Source: Crithidia expoeki
Taxonomy: Eukaryota; Euglenozoa; Kinetoplastea; Trypanosomatida; Trypanosomatidae
Assembly: GCA_900240875.1 (NCBI GenBank)
Contig: OESE01000182.1
Coordinates: forward strand, 186,001-250,000
DNA length: 64,000 bases
Direction: 5' to 3'
Shown here piece by piece: positions 9,257 through 19,900 of the stretch. How positions within the stretch are numbered: the first letter of the stretch is position 1; each line of letters starts with the position of its first letter. The notes below the pieces were generated by a model. The model was not told the origin of the DNA. It saw nothing but the letters and a program-made list of their open reading frames with translations, and searched no databases. The position numbers and the translations under genes are program-made.

Positions 9257-11584
9257 ATGAGCGCATCCGTCCAGACGTTGGCCACGGTCATGGCGACCGA
9301 CATGAATTACTACGCCGGTGATCCGAGCGTCCTCTCCGCCAACGTGGCGACAAGCCGCGTAGAGCACATTCTGCAGTCGTCCCGCTCCGACCAGCTAACC
9401 GCCCGCGTCGCCATTCACGCCCAGCTGCGTGCCGCCTTCAAGGACACTGAGGTGCAGAACAAGCTGAAGCCGTTCCTCGAACCTGGTGAGGATATGCAGA
9501 TGTACGTCCAAGACGCTAAATCACGTGCGCAGTTCTTCTCGCAGAAGCAGCAGCTACTGCAGGCGGCGGTTCTACAGTCGGAGGAGCAGAAGGAGCTGAA
9601 GGAGGCGCATGGAGAACTGGCTGCATGGGAGCGCGACAACGCCGTGCTGCTGCGTCATCAGATGTTCATGACCTACATGCCTTCGCAGGCCCTGCTGTTG
9701 GAGAGTGCCGCAACTGTCGCCCTCTACCGCCAGTACGCGTCTCTGGAGGAAGGCCAATACACGAGCGACAGTTCTGACGGCGAGGTGCCGACCATGCTGA
9801 AGAAGATGGGCGGCAAGACCTACTTCACCCAGTCAGAGCAGCCGTTTGAAGTTGACACGCACAACAAGATGTTCAGCCAACAGGTGCTGCAAAACAAGCG
9901 TGTGGAGTACGAGCAGATGCGCGAGAACGTCGCCCGCCTGCGCCACGCGCTCGAGGAGTGCCCAACAGTCAAGCGTCTGGAGGACTTCATTGAGATCCGC
10001 AATGACATCTACGCCCAGTACGGGATCGACCGCCTTGTCTCCTTGTGCAGCCGCAAGGATAAGGAGATGGGGACGCCCAACGAGGGAGGTGTCGACCAGA
10101 GCCTCAACAACCTGCCGAGCGACAACGAGTACGTGACATCGGCGCGGTGCGCGCAGTACTCGCTGCCGAAGATCGTCGACGCGTCGTACAAGAACTACCT
10201 CAACATCGTCTCGATGGAAGACTGGGATGCGATGATGAAGAACACGAACAGCGACGCCCGTGCTGTGATTGAGAAAATCAAGCCGATGAGGGACAAGGAG
10301 ACGTTCCGCTACTGGTTTCTCTCCTGCATCACCGCAGACATCCCGCAGACCGGGCCGAACAAGATCGTAGGCCAGAAGGCTACACCCCTCGAGGACTACA
10401 AAAAGTTCTGGACGCCGCAGAAGTCGAACTACGTTCCTTCCATCACAGCGAACCGCAACCAGTTTGGCGTCAAGGTGGCCGACCGCCGCGGTCTTCCCCA
10501 CATCGTCATCCTGTCCCCGGCCACCTACCGCTACCGTGAAAACAACGACGCAAATGCGGTGAAAACCGGCACGATTGACCTGATGGTCTACGACACCACG
10601 AACGAGAAGGTGTTGCTCATGGTAACAAATTCGGCTGACGAGCGCCGTCCGCGTGGCGCGTTCTTGAATGCGCAAGAAGAGCGCTACCGCTTCGCAGCTG
10701 TCGTCCGCTCCGCCATTACGTACGAAAACCAGTACCACGGCTTCGAGTGCGAGGGCGTGGTTGCCGAGTACTTCTTCGACGCCCAAGACGGCCCTGAGGA
10801 GAACTACTACTGCATCATGGCCCCGCAGCGTCTGTACGCGAAGATAAACAGCAAGGTCGTGGTGCCGCTGAAGGCCTTCCGCCCGTTCACCACCTGTCCT
10901 CCGCGGTACTTCGCACTCGGCTCAAACTGGGGCATCAGCGCCGGCAACCCGCGCAACCCTTATCCCGCCAGCTTCGCCCATATGGAGCTCAACGAGGACG
11001 CCATTGCTCTCAGCAACGCCATTCCCGACAACTTCATCGCCGAGAAAGTGCTGCCGAACTTGTTAAGCCGTGCGGAGGGGTTGCAGCAGCTCGAGGAGGA
11101 AAAGAAGCGCCAGCAGCAGCTCGAGGCTGAGAAGCAGCAGCCGTCATCGCGGGCGTCGACCCGCACGCCGCGCAACGGTACAACGACGCCGCGGGCGTCG
11201 ACCACTGGCCCTGCTGCCGGAGCAAGCAGCGGCAACTCCGCCGCGGACATCCTCGCCGAGGAAAATCTGCGCGGTCCTGGGGAGGAGGAGGACCCGCTGA
11301 GCCCCGTCGTGCCAAGCGAGGTGCTCCACCCGGTGCGCGATCAGCTGCTCAAGCAACGCCGCGCATGGCAGCCGGCTGCGTACGTGCAGTTCCGTGCTCG
11401 CAACGCCGATCTGAAGCAGCTGCCCGCGGTGAAGGATGGGCACCTGCGCACACCGCTGAACGTGTTTAACGACATTATGAAGGACAAGCACGGCGAGGAT
11501 GCGCCACCGGCGTCGACGCCGAACAGCGCGCGTCGCAGCAACGGCCCGGTCTCGAGTCGCACGGCCAACGTCGCGTGGTTTTAA
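9257..11584 (+). CDS. Conserved-type hypothetical protein (775 aa), probably abundant
   Basis: Function not recognised. The first 300 residues are helical and charged with coiled-coil character (for example KLKPFLEPGEDMQMYVQDAK and a later run rich in E, Q, R). Residues about 300-600 form an ordered alpha/beta region (HIVILSPATYRYR, TIDLMVYDTTNEKVLLMV, VVAEYFFDAQDGPEENYY). Residues about 610-640 are a Glu/Gln-rich helix, followed by a Ser/Thr/Ala/Pro tail with TPR-ATT type repeats. There is no signal peptide, membrane span or catalytic signature. Codon use is much more C/G-ending than in neighbouring genes, which in trypanosomatids goes with high expression, so a structural or flagellar protein is plausible but unproven. 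The ATG at 9257 was chosen; the frame further upstream begins only with a GTG at 9239. Confidence 0.85.
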   Translation: MSASVQTLATVMATDMNYYAGDPSVLSANVATSRVEHILQSSRSDQLTARVAIHAQLRAAFKDTEVQNKLKPFLEPGEDMQMYVQDAKSRAQFFSQKQQLLQAAVLQSEEQKELKEAHGELAAWERDNAVLLRHQMFMTYMPSQALLLESAATVALYRQYASLEEGQYTSDSSDGEVPTMLKKMGGKTYFTQSEQPFEVDTHNKMFSQQVLQNKRVEYEQMRENVARLRHALEECPTVKRLEDFIEIRNDIYAQYGIDRLVSLCSRKDKEMGTPNEGGVDQSLNNLPSDNEYVTSARCAQYSLPKIVDASYKNYLNIVSMEDWDAMMKNTNSDARAVIEKIKPMRDKETFRYWFLSCITADIPQTGPNKIVGQKATPLEDYKKFWTPQKSNYVPSITANRNQFGVKVADRRGLPHIVILSPATYRYRENNDANAVKTGTIDLMVYDTTNEKVLLMVTNSADERRPRGAFLNAQEERYRFAAVVRSAITYENQYHGFECEGVVAEYFFDAQDGPEENYYCIMAPQRLYAKINSKVVVPLKAFRPFTTCPPRYFALGSNWGISAGNPRNPYPASFAHMELNEDAIALSNAIPDNFIAEKVLPNLLSRAEGLQQLEEEKKRQQQLEAEKQQPSSRASTRTPRNGTTTPRASTTGPAAGASSGNSAADILAEENLRGPGEEEDPLSPVVPSEVLHPVRDQLLKQRRAWQPAAYVQFRARNADLKQLPAVKDGHLRTPLNVFNDIMKDKHGEDAPPASTPNSARRSNGPVSSRTANVAWF

Positions 11585-11890
11585 GTATACCGGACCGTCA
11601 AGCAGCTGAAGGAAGAGAGCAGAAGTGAGCCAGACGAATACAGGCAACAGCGACGCACACCAACCGCGTCAGCAGTGGTGCTTGTCTCTCTTCGTTTACT
11701 CTGCAGCGAATCTGTCCTGTCTTTATTTTTTTTTTCTTTTATCTTCTTTGTCGCCTGACTTCTGTGGTTCACGTTGTTTTAGCCAAGTGCCAGTAGAGCT
11801 CTCATCCTTGCAGCGTTGTCGTTTTTCTTCAATACATAGTTCTCTTTTCCTCTGCCCACCTGTTAAACCAACACGTTCTCTCTCTCACGC

Positions 11891-11914
11891 ACACACACAC
11901 ACACACACACACAC
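11891..11914 (+). repeat. (AC)n microsatellite
   Basis: Twelve uninterrupted AC dinucleotides, flanked 5' by a CT-rich run; typical spacer microsatellite. Confidence 0.9.
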
Positions 11915-13525
11915 GGAAATCCAGACAAAGCAGTAACGCAACAAACGCCTGTATTGCTTTTTCTTTCGCGAGGTAGCTGGACAAAACAGCTAAAACTGAA
12001 CTCGCGCCTGCGCACACACGCTAAAGCTAGGGCTTGTGCTGGCCCATTTTTCTTTTGTTTTCCCTCTTTTCTGTACCCAAGGCAGTTATCGGCAAACAGA
12101 GGCTGCCAGCAACCTGCCTTCCATTTGCTTGAAAGCAGGAGGAGACCTTGGGCGAACTGAAAAGGGGGAAAGAGTTGAAAGTGCTTGTGTTACCGTTACT
12201 TACATGCTCTCCTTACTTCAGCTGTTGTGCTAACGAACAGCAAAGCCATCAGGTGAGAGGAGGAGGGGGGGGGTGGAGCGGGGCTGTTCTCTTCCGTTCT
12301 TCTCGCCCTTTTCCCTTTTTTTTTCCAGTGCGTGTCTCGTTTTCCCCTTCTGTCGTAATTATTTTTATCATTAGTTTATTTCAAATGCAAGCAGAGTTTT
12401 TATTTCCCACTGTTCCCGTCGACAGTTGCTAGAGGCCCTTTGCTTCTCCAAGCTAATATATATATATATACCAATAGGCGGAGAAAGAGAAAGTGCTGTG
12501 ACACATAAAAACGGTGTTTTGTACTAAGGGGCAAGGAACCCAATATTTCTTTTCTTTTCTTCGGGTTCAACGTCCTTTCTACACAGAGAAGAGACAACGT
12601 GTAGAGCGTGGGGACAACAGAGAGTTGCAGCACAGGTAGCAGAATGGCAGAGGTGGGGGGAAGCACTGAGCAGGACTGTGACGAGTATCCCTCGAAGCTG
12701 CCTTGCGGTTTCTTTTCCACTGACCCCGTTGATATATACCCGTGCGCACTGACCCAGCAGCCCTGTTTTTTTTTTTTTTCATCGTGACCTACTTGCAGTG
12801 CGTGTATGCGTGTTTGTGTTTGTGTGCGTAGGCTTCATGACCATCGGATGGTTTCCAAATGAGGAGGGTTTTATTGCGTGCGGAGCGTTCTGTCGGCACC
12901 TCTGGTAAACCCCTGTTGGCTACTCTTTTTACCCTTTGTTTTTTTTTCTCTCTTTGTTTCCTTATCTAAAACCGTAGATGATTTCCTTCATGTTCTTTCG
13001 ACTTTTTACACCGGCGTTCCTATCTCTGTAAATCCATCCTGATCAAACTGAACTTAAAAGGAGAAGAGAGGGGGGAGGAGAGGGAAGGGAAACAACAGCA
13101 CTGGTCATACAAAGCCCACCAAAATATATATATATATATATAATTTTTTTTTTGCTGATGTGAGGACGAGAGGAGTAAGTGTTTTATCATCATCATTATT
13201 ATTTTTATTATCACTGTACTGCAGAGCCAAATGGGAATAAAGCGGGTCACACACGCGCGCACACACACGCACTTGCTTGTTTTTCTTTGTGGATGCCCTT
13301 TTTGTGTTCGAGATGTGCAGGTAATCGTAACACTAGCTTTTAGTTCCGAGCTCTCTCTTTCTCTCTCTCTTTGCCTTTCATAGTCGTCCCTCTTTGATAA
13401 AACGAAGAGCAAGTGCGATAGGGGTTGTTGGCCGAATGAAGGAAAGAGGGAGGGGAAAAGCTATTCACTCCGTTTTTTTTTGTTGTTGTTGTTTGGGTGC
13501 CCGAGTGTGACAGCGGTTTCTACGC

Positions 13526-13548
13526 ATATATATATATATATATATATG
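13526..13548 (+). repeat. (TA)n microsatellite
   Basis: About eleven TA units in spacer, followed by TATG variants. A similar TA run lies at 13124-13142. Confidence 0.9.
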
Positions 13549-14926
13549 TATGTATATCCTCATCGATCTCGCTCTCTATCTCTTTCTCGTTCGATCTTGT
13601 GGACTCTCTATCCGACACGGCTTTTGAGAAGTCAAGAAAATGAGGTCGATGTACGGCCTAGCTCGCTTCTCTCTAACGCGACAGCGCACGGACGATATGC
13701 TGGACCAATCCTCGCTGTTATTCTCGATATGAGTCGTCTGTTCTTTTTCCCATGCCTTTTACCGGGCGTTGACAGCGCTTTTGACCAGAAGGGGGAGGCG
13801 GATGTTCTCCTCTCGCAGCCTCTTTTTCCAACCCCCTCTACTGGTTTCCCGAATTTCTGTACAGAGGTGCACGCGCACACGCTCGTTGTACAACAACAAC
13901 GAATACGAGAGAGAGAGAGAGAGAAAGTTGCGTAAATGGTTTACGAAAAGCAGGATGTCTCGGCCTTGTAGAGGGTTCGTGAACGTTCGTTTCGGCGGAC
14001 GGTGTTGCCGAGAAGCTGTCGTCATGCGTATGGGCCTCCCAGTGGAGCTTCCTCCGTTGTGGCCGTTACTCGCCCTTTCTTTTTCTTTTTTTTTTACTCC
14101 CTGCCGTGTTGCGGAGTGAATTCCAGCGACATCTCTTTATCAATCTCGCTGTCCAGATCGCTAGATAGCCTTTTCAAAGCTATCCAACATTCCTGTACGT
14201 GTGTGTTCGTGTGACGATGTGCCTAGTCGTGACGATTGTTTTTGGTTGACTAGCTGTTACCTTCTGTTTTCCCCCCACATTCTTGTTATTTGTGGTGGAG
14301 ATGTTCCTCATTCGACCTAATTCAAGAGACAGCAAAGAACAGAAATTTAGCACTCGAAGATGCATCACTAACTTGCGAGGGGCATAACACGCGCTGCAGA
14401 AAGTAGCTTCCTTCTCTTTTTCGAAGAGAGCTGCAGGAACTCTCCCGTCAGCTCTCACGAAGAAGAAGATCTACCGCATGAATGAGATGGTACGAGTGCT
14501 GGCGTCGGCTTCCACACAAAGAGACACGAATAAATCCGACGAACGTTCGCTTCTGACGTGACATTGGAAGGCCCACAGCGACTGTCCTGTACAGATGTCT
14601 CGTTGAGAGAGCGAAGGCAACGCATGTCGTCGTGTTCCCAACAAATGCAAATGAAATAGTAATGAGACTTGGAGTCTCGTTACTATTGTTGCTGTCGTTG
14701 TTTATTCGACATGCCTACACACGAAAAACGTACGTGTGCGCTGCGTTTGCAGAACTGCTCAGTTTTTACCTTCATGGTTTCCTCTCTGCATCTCCTTTTG
14801 TCTCCGCAACACAGTTTTCATTCCGGTGCTTGTTACCGTTGAATTGCTGCATGTGGCTCCCCTTGCCGCCTGAGCTATCTCTCGCCTCCCTTTTTTTGTT
14901 GAGGAGTGTCTGCCCTGTAGCTGTTA

Positions 14927-15958
14927 ATGGCTTTTTTCAATATGTCTGACCAACTGGAAGAATCACGGGGATCCACTCGAATATACGTAGAAGCGTTTCA
15001 TCCGTCAACACTTACAACAGCAATTGCAAGACCTGTGTCGCCTCATTTGGCCCTACCTCCGTTAAATGGACCTACATCAACGATAACAACGGCAGCGTCC
15101 TTCTTCACTGGCAGTTCAACGTTGCCGACACAGCTGCGTGCGTCTGTGAACAACACCAACGGCGGTGTCGCCGCCACAATCCCGCTCGATAAATACCGAC
15201 TGAAGTTGGAAGAGTGTGCAGCGCTGCACCGCGCTGTTGAGACGCTGACGCAGCAGCACGACGAGTGCCAGCGACGGCTTGCGGAAGAAAAGGCGACAAA
15301 TGCGCAGTTGCGCGCCGTCATTGCAGAGCTGCGGCTGGCGAAGTTATCGAAGAACGAAGACGATACAGCAGCAACCGAGAGAATACTGGAAGCGTTATCG
15401 CCCGCCCTTTTGTCGCTTTCTCCTACCGTAAACGCAAATTCTTCAGTCAATGATGAAGCTCAATTGACGTTTGATGCGCCTTCCACGCAGCTTCCGGCAG
15501 AGAAACGGACATCACTAGCATGTGAACCGGGTGCTGCGTCACACCATGCCTGCTCTTCCTCAAATACTCACTGTGCCCCTCGCCGGCGCACAGTACAACG
15601 AGCCTCGCTGCTTGTTAGGCTTAAACCGACTTCGGCTGGCTCTGCAGTCGAGAGAACGGTAACATCCACGGTGATATCCCCTCCTGACCCTGTCCACGAG
15701 AAACCGGCCCAGCGATGTTGCTCCCTTTCGTCGTCCTCGTCCTCAACTGCATCACCGGCGCATACACCTCGCTCCGCTTCATCTTCCCGTTTGCAGTCAG
15801 GCCGTGGAGACACCAGCGTTTCTGAAGGGGTTTCAGAGAGCTCTGTATCGCCGACACACCAGCGCCCCTCCGGCCATGTGTCCGTCGCTGACGCAGCCGC
15901 CTACGGGCGGGCCATGTCAGAGATCTTGGAGGCACCGCTGGGCCCGTGGAGGGAGTGA
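14927..15958 (+). CDS. Small coiled-coil, Ser-rich hypothetical protein (343 aa)
   Basis: Function not recognised. Residues about 85-145 form a probable coiled coil (LEECAALHRAVETLTQQHDE, then RRLAEEKATNAQLRAVIAEL). The rest is low-complexity, rich in Ser, Thr, Pro and Ala, with a Ser-only run near residue 270. No signal peptide or membrane span. ATG at 14927 follows a splice acceptor (AG near 14902-14905 and 14919-14920); a second ATG in frame at 14942 is equally possible and would shorten the protein by five residues. The gene sits alone between long spacers. A cytoskeletal role would fit such a coiled coil, but nothing specific supports it. Confidence 0.65.
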   Translation: MAFFNMSDQLEESRGSTRIYVEAFHPSTLTTAIARPVSPHLALPPLNGPTSTITTAASFFTGSSTLPTQLRASVNNTNGGVAATIPLDKYRLKLEECAALHRAVETLTQQHDECQRRLAEEKATNAQLRAVIAELRLAKLSKNEDDTAATERILEALSPALLSLSPTVNANSSVNDEAQLTFDAPSTQLPAEKRTSLACEPGAASHHACSSSNTHCAPRRRTVQRASLLVRLKPTSAGSAVERTVTSTVISPPDPVHEKPAQRCCSLSSSSSSTASPAHTPRSASSSRLQSGRGDTSVSEGVSESSVSPTHQRPSGHVSVADAAAYGRAMSEILEAPLGPWRE

Positions 15959-16900
15959 ACCGAAACACCTGTTACAATGCACAGTTGCCGTTCCCCAGCG
16001 AATCTGTGTTTGCTCTACTTCTTGTCTTCGAACAGGTGGCACTAACTAAACAGATCTTCTTTTCTCCTCCTTACTGTAATCGGCTCTCGCCGCTATGTTG
16101 ACGCGCCTTTCACACGCGCGCGCAGCGTGGAACGATTGCTTACGTATGTACAGAATTGCGGCACGTGTCCGTCGCTTCTACTTCACTCTTCAAACCTCAC
16201 GGCATACGAAAGAAAGAAAAGATGAAGGGTGAAAGCCTATAAGCCTTCAAAGCCACTTTTGTGTTGAGGCAGGCAACGGTTGTTAGCCTGTCCATTCTCT
16301 CACCACTTGCCGACCCTTCCCACGGTGTTCACCGTCGGCCGCCTTCCGCTCATTTAAAAGAAGAACACCGCTGCTGCGCTTCGGTTTTCTTCCCCTCCCC
16401 CCTCCCTTTTTTTTTCCGACGTTTTCTTTTTGTTTTTCTATGACGACTAACGTTCCGCTCATCCACTTCTCCTTCCGCTCTTCTCCCCCACCAGCTCAGC
16501 CCGCATTCCTTGTTTGTAGCCACCTAGAGTGACACTGGAAAACGAATCAACAAATAAACAAACACCTAACATTAAAATACAGACGCACGAGCGCACGCAC
16601 ACGTATATATATACATATATATGGAAACACTTGTTTACTTACTGTTATGTAGATACCCCTCTGACTCACACTTTTTCCTTTTTACAATTGCAAACCACTC
16701 CTACGTGTGCACCGCTCCTTCCCCCCCCCCCCCCTTTGTGCCGCAGTGTAGCAGCTGCCCACCATCCACTCAGAACCCCGTGAGGAGTTCTCTCGCTTCC
16801 CGTACTGCACTTTTTAAAGAGTGCGCTTCACTGAAGCAACTCAAGTAGCGGTTCACACGGACGGAACTACCCCGTGGAACTCAACACACAACAGTCCACA
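15959..16900 (+). other. Intergenic spacer
   Basis: Spacer with T-rich tracts, a short TA run (16603-16622) and a poly-C run near 16720-16735 followed by AG at 16745-16746, a good splice acceptor for the repeat-protein gene at 16901. No gene seen. Confidence 0.5.
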
Positions 16901-19900
16901 ATGTATTACCCAACAGAGTCACGGCAGCGACGCGACCAAGATGCACACAGCAACAAAGGACGATGTTTCAACAGCAGCCCCCACGAACAGCAGCAGAGCA
17001 CCCCACAGCTGCGAGAGCACAGAGTACCGCTGACGCGTCGCCACCAACCAACAGAGGGACAACACCAGCTACAGCACCACGATGACAGTTTTTGTGCAGC
17101 CACCGGCTTAGAAGCTAGAGCACACCCGTGTCCGTTAAACGACGAAAGAAGCACCACGAAAACACCTAATACTTTCAGCACGGAAGCCGTAGTGTCCGAC
17201 GAACGCCACGCCCCTCCACTCAACTCGCCAACACAAACAGCAGACAGACAAGAGGAACAACACACAAAACCGTACAACAAACACCTCCCCCACCGCTACT
17301 CGTCAGCAGGCCGCCCTGTGGAGGTGCGCGGCGCGACGGAGGCGGCGATGGCGGCGGAGCGCGACACACGCAGCAGCATCCACGGCGGCGGCCCCGCGCT
17401 GTACCAGGAGGAGGAGGTGCCGGTGGCCGCCGACAAGCACCACCGCGCCAGCCGCTACCTCGTGAACGACGCAGGCCACCGGGACGCCGACCTGCACACG
17501 AAGCCCGAGATCGCGCACCGCGCCTCGGTGAGGCCTGCCTCCGAGGACGGCGCCGCCGCCCGCCCTGTGGAGGTGCGCGGCGCGACGGAGGCGGCGATGG
17601 CGGCGGAGCGCGACACACGCAGCAGCATCCACGGCGGCGGCCCCGCGCTGTACCAGGAGGAGGAGGTGCCGGTGGCCGCCGACAAGCACCACCGCGCCAG
17701 CCGCTACCTCGTGAACGACGCAGGCCACCGGGACGCCAACCTGCACACGAAGCCCGAGATCGCGCACCGCGCCTCGGTGAGGCCTGCCTCCGAGGACGGC
17801 GTCGCCGCCCGCCCTGTGGAGGTGCGCGGCGCGACGGAGGCGGCGATGGCGGCGGAGCGCGACACACGCAGCAGCATCCACGGCGGCGGCCCCGCGCTGT
17901 ACCAGGAGGAGGAGGTGCCGGTGGCCGCCGACAAGCACCACCGCGCCAGCCGCTACCTCGTGAACGACGCAGGCCACCGGGACGCCGACCTGCACACGAA
18001 GCCCGAGATCGCGCACCGCGCCTCGGTGAGGCCTGCCTCCGAGGACGGCGTCGCCGCCCGCCCTGTGGAGGTGCGCGGCGCGACGGAGGCGGCGATGGCG
18101 GCGGAGCGCGACACACGCAGCAGCATCCACGGCGGCGGCCCCGCGCTGTACCAGGAGGAGGAGGTGCCGGTGGCCGCCGACAAGCACCACCGCGCCAGCC
18201 GCTACCTCGTGAACGACGCAGGCCACCGGGACGCCGACCTGCACACGAAGCCCGAGATCGCGCACCGCGCCTCGGTGAGGCCTGCCTCCGAGGACGGCGC
18301 CGCCGCCCGCCCTGTGGAGGTGCGCGGCGCGACGGAGGCGGCGATGGCGGCGGAGCGCGACACACGCAGCAGCATCCACGGCGGCGGCCCCGCGCTGTAC
18401 CAGGAGGAGGAGGTGCCGGTGGCCGCCGACAAGCACCACCGCGCCAGCCGCTACCTCGTGAACGACGCAGGCCACCGGGACGCCGACCTGCACACGAAGC
18501 CCGAGATCGCGCACCGCGCCTCGGTGAGGCCTGCCTCCGAGGACGGCGTCGCCGCCCGCCCTGTGGAGGTGCGCGGCGCGACGGAGGCGGCGATGGCGGC
18601 GGAGCGCGACACACGCAGCAGCATCCACGGCGGCGGCCCCGCGCTGTACCAGGAGGAGGAGGTGCCGGTGGCCGCCGACAAGCACCACCGCGCCAGCCGC
18701 TACCTCGTGAACGACGCAGGCCACCGGGACGCCGACCTGCACACGAAGCCCGAGATCGCGCACCGCGCCTCGGTGAGGCCTGCCTCCGAGGACGGCGTCG
18801 CCGCCCGCCCTGTGGAGGTGCGCGGCGCGACGGAGGCGGCGATGGCGGCGGAGCGCGGCACACGCAGCAGCATCCACGGCGGCGGCCCCGCGCTGTACCA
18901 GGAGGAGGAGGTGCCGGTGGCCGCCGACAAGCACCACCGCGCCAGCCGCTACCTCGTGAACGACGCAGGCCACCGGGACGCCAACCTGCACACGAAGCCC
19001 GAGATCGCGCACCGCGCCTCGGTGAGGCCTGCCTCCGAGGACGGCGCCGCCGCCCGCCCTGTGGAGGTGCGCGGCGCGACGGAGGCGGCGATGGCGGCGG
19101 AGCGCGACACACGCAGCAGCATCCACGGCGGCGGCCCCGCGCTGTACCAGGAGGAGGAGGTGCCGGTGGCCGCCGACAAGCACCACCGCGCCAGCCGCTA
19201 CCTCGTGAACGACGCAGGCCACCGGGACGCCGACCTGCACACGAAGCCCGAGATCGCGCACCGCGCCTCGGTGAGGCCTGCCTCCGAGGACGGCGTCGCC
19301 GCCCGCCCTGTGGAGGTGCGCGGCGCGACGGAGGCGGCGATGGCGGCGGAGCGCGACACACGCAGCAGCATCCACGGCGGCGGCCCCGCGCTGTACCAGG
19401 AGGAGGAGGTGCCGGTGGCCGCCGACAAGCACCACCGCGCCAGCCGCTACCTCGTGAACGACGCAGGCCACCGGGACGCCGACCTGCACACGAAGCCCGA
19501 GATCGCGCACCGCGCCTCGGTGAGGCCTGCCTCCGAGGACGGCGTCGCCGCCCGCCCTGTGGAGGTGCGCGGCGCGACGGAGGCGGCGATGGCGGCGGAG
19601 CGCGGCACACGCAGCAGCATCCACGGCGGCGGCCCCGCGCTGTACCAGGAGGAGGAGGTGCCGGTGGCCGCCGACAAGCACCACCGCGCCAGCCGCTACC
19701 TCGTGAACGACGCAGGCCACCGGGACGCCAACCTGCACACGAAGCCCGAGATCGCGCACCGCGCCTCGGTGAGGCCTGCCTCCGAGGACGGCGCCGCCGC
19801 CCGCCCTGTGGAGGTGCGCGGCGCGACGGAGGCGGCGATGGCGGCGGAGCGCGACACACGCAGCAGCATCCACGGCGGCGGCCCCGCGCTGTACCAGGAG

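Larger units (their letters stand above)
11585..14926 (+). other. Long intergenic spacer (3.3 kb)
   Basis: No supportable gene was found in either strand. Open stretches here begin at non-ATG codons or are driven by microsatellites (CA, TA, GA). The region has several pyrimidine tracts with AG, and could contain an unrecognised non-coding RNA or the long 3' UTR of the upstream, probably highly expressed gene. Confidence 0.45.
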
